Shown piece after piece: positions 7,192 to 14,351 of a stretch of 42,624 nucleotides of DNA (position 1 is its first letter; each line of letters begins with the position of its first letter). A program made the position numbers and the translations under genes. The notes beneath the pieces were generated by a model. It did not search any database. It worked only from the letters and a program-made list of their open reading frames with translations, and had not been told where the DNA came from. Source of the DNA: Candidatus Doudnabacteria bacterium RIFCSPHIGHO2_02_FULL_43_13b (lineage in GTDB: Bacteria > Patescibacteriota > Doudnabacteria > UBA920 > O2-02-FULL-48-8); assembly GCA_001777655.1 (NCBI GenBank), contig MFER01000001.1, positions 1-42,624 of the forward strand. The letters are read 5' to 3'.

Positions 7192-7221
7192 ATTATACCT
7201 CTGTTTTCATAACTCGGTCAA
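7192..7221 (-). promoter_or_regulatory. tmRNA promoter inside the smpB 3' end
   Basis: TTGACC (7216-7221), an 18-base spacer, TATAAT (7192-7197). The -10 box overlaps the smpB stop codon, and the tmRNA 5' end at 7182 lies 9 bases downstream. Confidence 0.75.
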
Positions 7222-7642
7222 CCTTTCTCTTTGCTTCTTTTCTTTTAATGGTTTCTCGCTTGTCGAACTGTTTTTTTCCTTTGGCTACTCCAACTTTTAG
7301 TTTGAGTCGTTTTTTAGAAGTGTAGATTTCGAGAGGGATTAGAGTTAGTCCCTTGCCTTTGGTTTGGTCCGTAAGGCGTATAATTTCATTTTTATTGAGA
7401 AGCAATTTGCGTTCACGCTGTTCATCGTATCCGTCGAGATTCGAAGCTTGTTTGTATTTTCCCACATACGCATTCCTAAGGTAAGCTTCGCCGGCGCGAA
7501 TTGTCACATAAGCTCCTTCCAAGGAAACTTGCCCGCCTCGAATGCTTTTGACTTCGTGCCCGGCCAACACTAAGCCCGCCTCAATCTGGTCTTCGATGGA
7601 GTAATTATACAAGGCTTTTTTATTACGGGCATAAGTTGGCAT
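7193..7642 (-). CDS. smpB: SsrA-binding protein SmpB
   Basis: A 149-residue protein with the SmpB barrel (ARNKKALYNYSIEDQIEAGLVLAGHEVKSIR, GAYVTIRAGEAYLRNAYVGKY, RLKLKVGVAKGKKQFDKRETIKRKEA) and the basic C-terminal tail that reads the decoding centre. It delivers Ala-tmRNA to stalled ribosomes. The tmRNA gene follows directly on the same strand and starts 10 bases after the stop, so the two halves of the rescue system are side by side. Confidence 0.97.
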   Translation of the reverse strand: MPTYARNKKALYNYSIEDQIEAGLVLAGHEVKSIRGGQVSLEGAYVTIRAGEAYLRNAYVGKYKQASNLDGYDEQRERKLLLNKNEIIRLTDQTKGKGLTLIPLEIYTSKKRLKLKVGVAKGKKQFDKRETIKRKEAKRKVDRVMKTEV

Positions 7643-7677
7643 AATTGATAGCAGCTAAACTATGTATTATAAAATAA

Positions 7678-8002
7678 GGGAGATGGGTCTGGTCCAGAGC
7701 GTGGTGCGAGCGAATTGCTCTTAGGGCTTACGGTGGGGTTGTGAAAGGCAAGGCCAGCCGAACTTGACTGCCAATAATCTCGGGGTTAAGGATCGTCCCG
7801 CGTATGGTAGGCAGGCAGGTAGCAACCACCAAAGAAGCGTCTGGAGTGACTACCTCAAGACCGCCAGCAAAGGAGGAATTGATCAAGCTTGCTTTGTCAA
7901 AGGCTTCCACCTTGGGTTAGGCCCATCTTAATCATCTTAATAACCACAGGAGGACCTTAAGCTCGTAGAGTATAGGCTTTTCGTCTTATACTCTTTTTTT
8001 TT
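7678..8002 (+). ncRNA. Second structured non-coding RNA candidate, family unknown
   Basis: A segment of about 325 bases between smpB and argS. The 5' end (AGATGGGTCT, 7681-7690) pairs with AGGCCCATCT (7919-7928) to close the molecule. Inside, TCCAGAGCG pairs over a long range with CGTCTGGA, GAGC/GCTC forms a hairpin, and GGTAG/CTACC encloses a branch. An AGAGTATA/TATACTCT hairpin with a nine-T run ends it, and a TATTAT box lies 8 bases before the first G. The signature sequences of RNase P, SRP and 6S RNA are not apparent. A 60-codon ORF on the other strand (7728-7910) is weaker as an explanation. It might instead be an argS leader. Confidence 0.55.
7967..8002 (+). terminator. Intrinsic terminator of the second RNA candidate
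   Basis: AGAGTATA and TATACTCT are separated by 12 bases and followed by a run of nine T. Confidence 0.85.
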
Positions 8003-8037
8003 ATTGCGGGTGAGGGAAGACATAGGATGTTATATAA

Positions 8038-8168
8038 CCATCGCGAGCGAGCAAAGCGAGCGTGGCGATCTTAATTAAGATTGCTTCGCCCGCCCGATCC
8101 GACGATCAGTCGGGCGGGTCGTCCCGCCAAGGTGGTTCTTGAGTAAACTCTCGGCCTCCTCGCAATGG
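8038..8168. repeat. Family A palindromic repeat (copy 2), intergenic
   Basis: Full element with half B (ATCGCGAG...CGTGGCGATC) and half A (GATTGCTTCG...CTCCTCGCAAT). A 46-base core (8077-8122) is identical to 997-1042 inside the toroid gene. Confidence 0.85.
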
Positions 8169-8204
8169 TTTGTTTGAGTTTATTATATCTGATAAAATTA
8201 AGCC

Positions 8205-9860
8205 ATGCTAATGCGGGAAAAAATCAGAGAATTATTGACAGATGCGGCGCAGAAAAGCGGTCTAGCAAGAGGGCTTGTTTTTGAAGTTAGTTACGCTACA
8301 GATACCAAGTTCGGCGACTATGCCAGCAACATTGCCATGGTTGGCGCCAAGGCTTTGAAATCCAAGCCAAAAGAGCTGGCTGAAAAAATTATTGCCAACT
8401 TGGATTCCTCCATGTTTGAAAAAGTAGAAGTGGCAGGACCAGGTTTTATAAATTTTACGCTTAAGCTTTCAGAATTACAACCCATAACCTATAACCTACA
8501 ATCTAAATCCAAGGGCAAAATCCTGCTCGAATACTTCCAACCGAATATCGCAAAACCTCTTCACATTGGTCATCTAGAAACCGCCATTATTGGCGATTGC
8601 CTCAAGCGAATGTTTTTGTATTTGGGATATAAAGTAGAATCTGACACTCATATGGGCGATTGGGGCACGCAGTTTGGCTATTTAATTTTGGCGCAAAAAA
8701 AGTTCGACAAAGTGAACGATAAAATATATGCCGAATTGAACGCCGACGAATCCCAGCGCGAAGCGGCCAAACTTGAATTCGTCAAACTCGAACAAGGTGA
8801 CCCAGAAAATCGGAAAATTTGGCAGCAATTAGTTGACACAAGCGTCAAAGAGTTTTTGCAGATCAATGACTTAATGGATATTTTACCTTTTGATCATCAC
8901 TGGCCGGAAAGTTTTTATGAGGATAAAATGTCGGCGGTATTGGAGGAGCTGAAAAAGAAAAAATTAATAGTTGAGTCCCAAGGCGCGCAGATAGTTAATC
9001 TTGAGGAGCAAGGATTAGGCGTAGCAATTATCGTTAAATCCGACGGTGGCACGACTTATTTGCTGCGTGACTTGGCGGGATTTTTATTCGTCCAAAAAGA
9101 AGGATTCAAACAACATCTATATGTTGTAGATAATCGGCAATCGTTGCATTATAAACAACTGTTCGCGATTTTGAAATTGATAGGAAAAATCGAAGACGAG
9201 GAAGGAATTCATGTTGATTATGGTTTTATTAGTTTCAAAGGTGAAGCACTAAGTACGCGAAAAGGCAACATGGTTTTGGCCGAAGACGTTATTACGCAAG
9301 CGGAAGAAAAAGTTGCGAAAATTGTATCGGAGAAAAATCCGGATCTGAAAGATAAACAAGCTGTGATTAAAGCAGTCACGAAAGGTGCCTTGAAATATTT
9401 TATTTTGAAACACAATCGCCATAGCGATATCGAATTTGATTGGGTCGAGGTTTTGGACTTTGAAGGGGACACTGGACCGTATCTGCAATATGCATATGCA
9501 AGGCTTGCAAGTATATTGCGCCGTGTCATTCCGGACTCGATCCGGAATCCAGATGACAGGATCCTGAATCAAGTTCAGGATGACAACAAGATCAGCGCTA
9601 CTGAACGAGAACTTTTGTTTAAGCTTTCTATCCTGCCGGAAATAGTCGAAGATGCATTGAAAGACTATATGCCAAATATTTTGGCCAACTATCTTTACAA
9701 ATTAGCGACGCTGATCAACAAGTTTTACCACGAGAGTCCGGTGGTCCAAGAAAAGGATGAAGCTAAAAAAAATTTCAGACTGGCTTTAATTTTAAAGGCA
9801 CAGACAACTTTAGGGCAGGGGATGAGCTTGCTAGGAATTCACGCTTTGGAAGAGATGTAA
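8205..9860 (+). CDS. argS: Arginyl-tRNA synthetase
   Basis: A 551-residue class I synthetase that attaches arginine to tRNA-Arg. The N-terminal additional domain ends with GPGFINFTLK; the HIGH motif is PLHIGHL at about 119-125; the KMSKS site is replaced by STRKGN at about 349-354; the Arg-specific region SDGGTTYLLRDLAG is present; and the C-terminal helical anticodon-binding domain ends ALEEM. Residues about 441-461 (IPDSIRNPDD...LNQVQDD) are not part of the family. They are encoded by a family B palindrome inserted in frame at the junction to the anticodon-binding domain. ATG 8205 is used; an internal ATG two codons on is equally possible. Confidence 0.97.
   Translation: MLMREKIRELLTDAAQKSGLARGLVFEVSYATDTKFGDYASNIAMVGAKALKSKPKELAEKIIANLDSSMFEKVEVAGPGFINFTLKLSELQPITYNLQSKSKGKILLEYFQPNIAKPLHIGHLETAIIGDCLKRMFLYLGYKVESDTHMGDWGTQFGYLILAQKKFDKVNDKIYAELNADESQREAAKLEFVKLEQGDPENRKIWQQLVDTSVKEFLQINDLMDILPFDHHWPESFYEDKMSAVLEELKKKKLIVESQGAQIVNLEEQGLGVAIIVKSDGGTTYLLRDLAGFLFVQKEGFKQHLYVVDNRQSLHYKQLFAILKLIGKIEDEEGIHVDYGFISFKGEALSTRKGNMVLAEDVITQAEEKVAKIVSEKNPDLKDKQAVIKAVTKGALKYFILKHNRHSDIEFDWVEVLDFEGDTGPYLQYAYARLASILRRVIPDSIRNPDDRILNQVQDDNKISATERELLFKLSILPEIVEDALKDYMPNILANYLYKLATLINKFYHESPVVQEKDEAKKNFRLALILKAQTTLGQGMSLLGIHALEEM
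9525..9586. repeat. Family B palindromic repeat in argS
   Basis: Two adjacent palindromes, ATTCCGGACTCGATCCGGAAT and ATCCTGAATCAAGTTCAGGAT, each followed by the GAC word, inserted in frame. Confidence 0.8.
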
Positions 9861-9870
9861 ATTTGTTTGA

Positions 9871-9917
9871 CCTATAAATGCCATGGCATAAATAGGTCAT
9901 GGGGGACTTTTTTTCAT
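9871..9917 (+). terminator. argS terminator
   Basis: GACCTAT...ATAGGTC encloses a GCCATGGC palindrome and is followed shortly by a run of seven T. Confidence 0.6.
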
Positions 9918-9945
9918 CCTTTTTCTCCCCTTTTTTCTCCCCTTT

Positions 9946-9971
9946 TTGATATTTCGTTATTTTGCTATAAT
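9946..9971 (+). promoter_or_regulatory. Promoter of the ileS leader
   Basis: An exact TATAAT lies at 9966-9971. The best -35 match, TTGATA (9946-9951), gives a short 14-base spacer. The predicted start is near 9977. Confidence 0.5.
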
Positions 9972-9975
9972 ATAG

Positions 9976-10062
9976 ATGAAAAGCGTTCCCGCCTTTGTTA
10001 AGCACCGGCGGGTAAATAAGCTGGCCTCATCAACCAGCGAGCTGATCCGCGGCCTCGCGTAA
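9976..10062 (+). CDS. Possible leaderless 28-codon ORF in the ileS leader
   Basis: An ATG lies almost at the predicted transcript start and opens a frame of 28 codons (MKSVPAFVKHRR...SELIRGLA), ending before the antiterminator-like hairpin. It holds only one isoleucine codon, so it is a poor attenuation peptide and may be chance. Confidence 0.2.
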   Translation: MKSVPAFVKHRRVNKLASSTSELIRGLA

Positions 10063-10146
10063 ACAGGCCTAATTAAGAGCCATTTGGAACTTCGATGGTA
10101 CCTCTTCCGACAAGTCGGGAGATCGAAGAGCTAGAGGCTTTTTTAT
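9977..10146 (+). promoter_or_regulatory. T-box-like riboswitch leader of ileS
   Basis: The 3' part forms the geometry of a T-box antiterminator: CTTCGA (10090-10095) pairs with TCGAAG (10123-10128); TCTTCCGAC pairs with GTCGGGAGA; and between the 5' strands sits a 7-base bulge TGGTACC, the core that base-pairs with the uncharged tRNA ACCA end. The 3' strand overlaps a competing GAAGAGC/GCTTTTTT terminator at 10125-10145. The 5' part has CCCGCC/GGCGGG and GCTGG-CCTCATCAA-CCAGC hairpins, the latter with an ATC (Ile) triplet in the loop. The flanks of the T-box core differ from the usual AGGG/GCG, and Stem I is not canonical, so this remains a candidate. It would raise ileS expression when tRNA-Ile is uncharged. 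Confidence 0.5.
10125..10145 (+). terminator. Leader terminator before ileS
   Basis: GAAGAGC-TAGAG-GCTTTTTT, with a few G-U pairs and a T-run; it shares bases with the 3' arm of the antiterminator-like helix. Confidence 0.5.
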
Positions 10147-10251
10147 TTTATGAAAGCACACGTGAACAATAAAGTTGGAGGGTTTTGGGAGCTAAAAAAA
10201 GTAATTGGAAATAGATAGTATAATACTCTAGTGTATTAAACTAAATAAATT

Positions 10252-13200
10252 ATGTTTAACTCAATCGATCCCAAACCTAATTTTCCGAAACTTGAAGAAG
10301 AAATTCTCAAGTTTTGGGAGGACAACCAAATTTTCGAAAAATCTTTAGAGCAAACCAAGCAAGGCAAGCCCTACACTTTTTATGATGGCCCGCCATTTGC
10401 GACAGGCACGCCGCATTATGGTCACATTTTGGCTTCTACGATCAAAGATTTGATTCCGCGGTATCAGACCATGAAAGGCCGGTTTGTCCGCAGGCGCTGG
10501 GGGTGGGACACTCATGGGCTGCCGATCGAAGAAATAGTGGAGCGCGCCCTGGGAATATCTGGCAAGAAAGACATCGAGAAACTAGGGATCAAAAAATTCA
10601 ATGAGACCTGCCGCCAGATGGTTTTGCAATACGTGGCCGAGTGGCGGAAAATGGTTCGTCGGATTGGACGCTGGATTGATTTTGATAATTCCTATAAAAC
10701 CATGGACCGCGATTATATGGAATCCGTCTGGTGGGGCTTTAAACAAATTTACGATAAGGGTTTGGTTTATGAAGGCCGAAAAGTTTTGTTGTATTGTCCC
10801 AGATGCGAAACCCCGCTTTCCAACTTCGAAGTGGCGATGGACAATAGTTATCAGGACGTGACGGAAGAAGCTATAACAGTGAAATTCAAAATTCAAAATT
10901 CAAAATTCAAAGATACCTATTTATTAGCTTGGACGACGACTCCGTGGACACTGCCTGGGAATGTGGCTTTGGCCGTCGGGAAAGACATAGATTATGTAAA
11001 AGTAAAGAAGGGCGATGAGTTTTATATTGTAGCGAAAAATAGATTAGCTTTTGTCTTTGCGAGCGAAGCGAAGCAATCTAATGCGGAGAAAAAAGAGATT
11101 GCTTCGTCGCAAGCTCCTCGCAATGACATAATAGAAGAGTTTAAAGGCTCCCAGGTTATTGGTCTGGAATATGAGCCGTTATTTGAGGTTCCTGCCGTGA
11201 AAGGGAACAAATCTTTTCGGGTTTACCCGGCGGATTTTGTTACAACAGAAGAAGGGACGGGGATTGTCCATACTGCGGTGGTTTACGGGGAAGAAGATTA
11301 TGAATTAGGTCAGAAGGTTGGACTGCCTATAGTTCCGCTACTTGACGAGAAGGGGAAGTTTAATGATCAATCACCCAAGCTTTTGAAAGGTATATATTTT
11401 AAAGATGCGGAAAAAATCATCAAGAAAGATTTGGAAAGCAGGGGATTGATTTTTGAAAAAAAACAGCACCAACATTCCTATCCCCATTGTTGGCGTTGCG
11501 GCACCATGCTTTTTTACAACGCGATTCCAGCGTGGTTTATCAACATTCAGAAAATAAAAAAAGGACTCATAAAATCCAACGAAGAAGAAATTAATTGGTA
11601 CCCGGAGCATTTAAAACATGGTCGGTATGAAAAAAGCGTGGAAGCAGCGCCGGACTGGAACATTTCGCGCAATCGATATTGGGGCAACCCAATTCCGGTT
11701 TGGAAATGCGAAAAATGTTCGAAAAATACCGTAGTGGGGAGCATCAAAGAATTAGGCCTTTCACGTAATACTTTTTATTTCAGCCGGCACGGAGAGTCGG
11801 AGAAAAATGTGAAGGAAATAGTCAGCACCCAAATTAAGTATGACAAATTCGATTTAACCAAAGAAGGAGTTGAACGTGCTGAACGATTAGCGACCGAGGC
11901 CAAGAAGAGAAAGATTGATTTAATTTTTACATCTGATTTTCTGCGAACCAAACAAACCGCAGAAATTGTTGGCAAACAGCTTGGAGTCGAAGTGGTTGTG
12001 GACGAGCGGTTGAGAGAAATCAATGTTGGGGAGTTTGAAGGGAAAACCGAAACGGAATATCAACAGCAGTTTGCGTTAAAGTATGATCGCTGGACCCAAT
12101 CTCCAAAAGGAGGTGAGAATTGGAACCAAGTCCAAAAACGAATGGTTGAGGTTGTTGAAGAAATCAATCAGCATTTTGAAGGTAAAAATATTCTAATAAT
12201 CGGCCACGCTGACCCTTTATGGTTGCTACAGCAGTATTATGGCTCAGAGCGGCCATATCCTGCTTATGCGCAAGTTTATGAGCTAGATGTGAGCATTATT
12301 GATCTACACAGGCCTTATATTGATGAGGTAGTATTAAAGTGCGCTCATTGCGGCGGGAAATCGCATAGAATCAGCGAAATCTTTGATTCCTGGGTCGAGG
12401 CGGGAAGCATGCCGTTTGCCGAGTATCATTATCCGTTTGATCAAAAAGAAACCTTCGAAAGCCGTTTCCCCGCCCAGTTTGTTTCCGAGTATGTGCCGCA
12501 AACCCGAGCCTGGTTTTATGTGATGCACGTGATTGGTTATAACTTGTTCGGCAAAGCGCCGTTTGAAAATGTCCTAACCAGCGGCAGTATTCTCGCCGAA
12601 GACGGTCAAAAAATGAGTAAATCAAAAAATAATTTTCCTGACCCCTCGAATGTTCTTGACAACTATGGGGTAGATGCTTTGCGATTTTATTTAATGAACT
12701 CAGTGGTCATGTTGGCTGACGATATGAATTTCAGTGAAAAGAACTTAGCCGTCACCTATCGCAAAAATATTTTGATCCTCTGGAATGTTTATAATTATTT
12801 CGTGACTTACGCGAACGAGGCAGATTGGGAACCAAAGTCAAAAGTCAAAAGTCAAAAGTCAAAAGTTACATTGGATCAATGGATCGTGGCTAAGACCCAA
12901 GAACTAGTCAATCAAATTACCGAAAACTTGGATTCTTATAACACTGTCAAAGCAACTAGAGCGATCGAAGATTATATCAACGAATTATCAACTTGGTATT
13001 TGCGAAGAAGCCGGGGCCGCAAAGATGACGAATTTTTTGCCACTCTCCGCTACTGCTTGTTGGCTGTATCCAAAGTTATCGCTCCGATCATGCCTTACAT
13101 AGCGGAGTTGATTTATCAAAACTTGAACCGCAAAACAGAAATTCTTTCAGTTCACTTGGCGGCTTGGCCAGAGACTAAAAAACTAACGAAAGATGACCAA

Positions 13201-13659
13201 GAACTTTTAGTGAATATGCAAACGGTCCAGAACTTGGTTGAGCAAGGCCACAGCCTTAGAAAAGCAGCCAATATCAAATTACGTCAACCGCTTAAAACTT
13301 TTGTTTATCATTTTCAGCGACGTTTAGGTAAAGTATTTGAAGAAATTTTAGCAGACGAACTCAACGTTAAAGAAGTTGGATACGGCAGAGAGCTGAAATT
13401 TGATCAAAAAATAACCGCAGAGCTTAAAAAAGAAGGACTAGCCCGCGAACTAGAAAGAACGATCCAGGGAATGCGTAAAACTAAAGGATTCAAAGTGGGC
13501 CAATTGGCTGTTTTGGGCTATAATACTAATGACAATGAATTAAAAGCCGCCTTTGCCTTAATCGACACTAAAAAGACATACCTTAGCCAAATTAAGGAGG
13601 AATCAGGAGGTGAGGAAGTTGAAATTGAAGGAAAAAAAGCGACAATTAGGCTTAACTAA
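10252..13659 (+). CDS. ileS: Isoleucyl-tRNA synthetase with an inserted histidine-phosphatase domain
   Basis: A 1135-residue class I synthetase of the eukaryote-like IleS2 type. HYGH (55-58) is the HIGH motif and KMSKS lies at 788-792; the CP1 editing region spans about 200-420; DWNISRNRYWG opens the second catalytic half. Residues about 503-681 form a complete phosphoglycerate-mutase-like histidine phosphatase: SRHGESE (H513), TSDFLRTKQTAE, LREINVGEFEGK (E589) and IIGHADP (H652). It sits between CEKC (486-489) and CAHC (697-700), splitting a zinc-knuckle region that is continuous in relatives. The frame stays open on both sides. Three other inserts come from repeats: residues 211-219 and 863-872 (word repeats) and 269-292 (family A palindrome). 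The recO start overlaps the stop (TAATG). Confidence 0.95.
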   Translation: MFNSIDPKPNFPKLEEEILKFWEDNQIFEKSLEQTKQGKPYTFYDGPPFATGTPHYGHILASTIKDLIPRYQTMKGRFVRRRWGWDTHGLPIEEIVERALGISGKKDIEKLGIKKFNETCRQMVLQYVAEWRKMVRRIGRWIDFDNSYKTMDRDYMESVWWGFKQIYDKGLVYEGRKVLLYCPRCETPLSNFEVAMDNSYQDVTEEAITVKFKIQNSKFKDTYLLAWTTTPWTLPGNVALAVGKDIDYVKVKKGDEFYIVAKNRLAFVFASEAKQSNAEKKEIASSQAPRNDIIEEFKGSQVIGLEYEPLFEVPAVKGNKSFRVYPADFVTTEEGTGIVHTAVVYGEEDYELGQKVGLPIVPLLDEKGKFNDQSPKLLKGIYFKDAEKIIKKDLESRGLIFEKKQHQHSYPHCWRCGTMLFYNAIPAWFINIQKIKKGLIKSNEEEINWYPEHLKHGRYEKSVEAAPDWNISRNRYWGNPIPVWKCEKCSKNTVVGSIKELGLSRNTFYFSRHGESEKNVKEIVSTQIKYDKFDLTKEGVERAERLATEAKKRKIDLIFTSDFLRTKQTAEIVGKQLGVEVVVDERLREINVGEFEGKTETEYQQQFALKYDRWTQSPKGGENWNQVQKRMVEVVEEINQHFEGKNILIIGHADPLWLLQQYYGSERPYPAYAQVYELDVSIIDLHRPYIDEVVLKCAHCGGKSHRISEIFDSWVEAGSMPFAEYHYPFDQKETFESRFPAQFVSEYVPQTRAWFYVMHVIGYNLFGKAPFENVLTSGSILAEDGQKMSKSKNNFPDPSNVLDNYGVDALRFYLMNSVVMLADDMNFSEKNLAVTYRKNILILWNVYNYFVTYANEADWEPKSKVKSQKSKVTLDQWIVAKTQELVNQITENLDSYNTVKATRAIEDYINELSTWYLRRSRGRKDDEFFATLRYCLLAVSKVIAPIMPYIAELIYQNLNRKTEILSVHLAAWPETKKLTKDDQELLVNMQTVQNLVEQGHSLRKAANIKLRQPLKTFVYHFQRRLGKVFEEILADELNVKEVGYGRELKFDQKITAELKKEGLARELERTIQGMRKTKGFKVGQLAVLGYNTNDNELKAAFALIDTKKTYLSQIKEESGGEEVEIEGKKATIRLN
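10881..10911. repeat. AAATTCAAAATTC word repeat in ileS
   Basis: About four tandem copies of a 7-8-base word (AAATTCA) add a KFKIQNSKFKD stretch to the protein. Confidence 0.65.
11057..11126. repeat. Family A palindromic repeat (copy 4) in ileS
   Basis: Two A-type halves back to back (TTTGCGAGCGAAGCGAAGCAATC and GATTGCTTCGTCGC...CTCCTCGCAATGAC), inserted in frame in the editing domain region. Confidence 0.8.
12835..12866. repeat. AAAGTCAAAAGTC word repeat in ileS
   Basis: Four to five copies of AAAGTCA give a KSKVKSQKSKV stretch between the catalytic and anticodon-binding domains. Confidence 0.65.
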
Positions 13660-14204
13660 TGCAATACAAAAAACTTAAGGGTGTTATATTAAAAAAACAA
13701 AATTTTCGCGAAGCGGACCAGATCATTACTGTTTGGACGAGCGAAGTGGGGAAAATTCGCATCCTTGCGCGGGGACTGAGGTTGCCGAAAAGCAAGCTAG
13801 TTTATAATTTGTCGGAATTATCACTGGTTGAATTTGAAATTACGGGACGTAAAAATTTTCCCACCGTGATCAGCGCCCAAACCGCGCAAAGTTTTAATCA
13901 TTTACGCCACGACTTGTTGAAGATTGCCAATGCGATTTACGCGTCAGAATTAGTCATGAAGATGACAGCTGATGAACACCCTAATCAGGTGGTCTATCAA
14001 TTATTGGTAGATTTTTTACATCAACTCAATCAAGCTTATGGCCTAAACCACTATCAACTGCTTGATAGATTTGCCTTAAAGCTTGCACAAGCTTTGGGAT
14101 TTGGCCAACCGAAACAAATTAATTCTCATTCGGACGTGCGCAACTTTATCGAAGAATTAATTGAGCGGCAAATTAAATCAGAACCATTTTTAGCTCAAAT
14201 TTAA
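13659..14204 (+). CDS. recO: DNA repair protein RecO (short form)
   Basis: An OB-fold N-terminal half (GVILKKQNFREADQIITVWTSEVGKIRILARGLRLPKSK) and a helical C-terminal half. At 181 residues it is shorter than the usual 230-260 and lacks the CxxC...CxxC zinc cluster, but the last helix (FIEELIERQIKSEPFL) matches the family's end, so it appears complete. RecO helps load RecA on gapped DNA and anneals strands. The start overlaps the ileS stop by one base, so it is translationally coupled. A palindromic element lies 6 bases after the stop. Confidence 0.85.
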   Translation: MQYKKLKGVILKKQNFREADQIITVWTSEVGKIRILARGLRLPKSKLVYNLSELSLVEFEITGRKNFPTVISAQTAQSFNHLRHDLLKIANAIYASELVMKMTADEHPNQVVYQLLVDFLHQLNQAYGLNHYQLLDRFALKLAQALGFGQPKQINSHSDVRNFIEELIERQIKSEPFLAQI

Positions 14205-14206
14205 AC

Positions 14207-14351
14207 TATGTCAGGTAGTGAAAATTTGATATTCGTTCTGCAAAGCAGAACGAATAAAAAAATCTCGAATTAAATTTTACTTTTAAAATACAGAATATAC
14301 AGATGATTAAAATTACAATTATCATTAATCAAATTTCTACTACCTGATATG
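14207..14351. mobile_element. MITE-like palindromic element with TATG duplication at a start codon
   Basis: The element proper is 14211-14347 (137 bp). Its ends match 18 of 20 positions when inverted: TCAGGTAGTGAAAATTTGAT and the complement of TCAGGTAGTAGAAATTTGAT. It is flanked on both sides by TATG (14207-14210 and 14348-14351), and the right copy contains the start codon of the next gene. Inside is a perfect ATTCGTTCTGC/GCAGAACGAAT hairpin. No ORF is present. Removing the element and one TATG would place the next gene's ATG 4 bases after the recO stop. Confidence 0.65.

Noticed and set aside
7728-7910. 60-codon ORF on the minus strand within the second RNA candidate
   Set aside because: It has a GTG start and no ribosome-binding site, lies wholly within a segment with paired ends and a plus-strand terminator, and shows no family resemblance.
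1841-8002. RNase P RNA, SRP RNA or 6S RNA as identities of the two RNA candidates
   Set aside because: I could not find the RNase P GAGGAAAGTCC core, the SRP GGAAG...AGCAG loop or the long bulged 6S hairpin.
11757-12300. The possibility that the phosphatase segment of ileS is an assembly chimera
   Set aside because: The frame is continuous at both joins, the base composition matches the flanks, and the insert lies at a domain-tolerant loop; still worth checking against reads.
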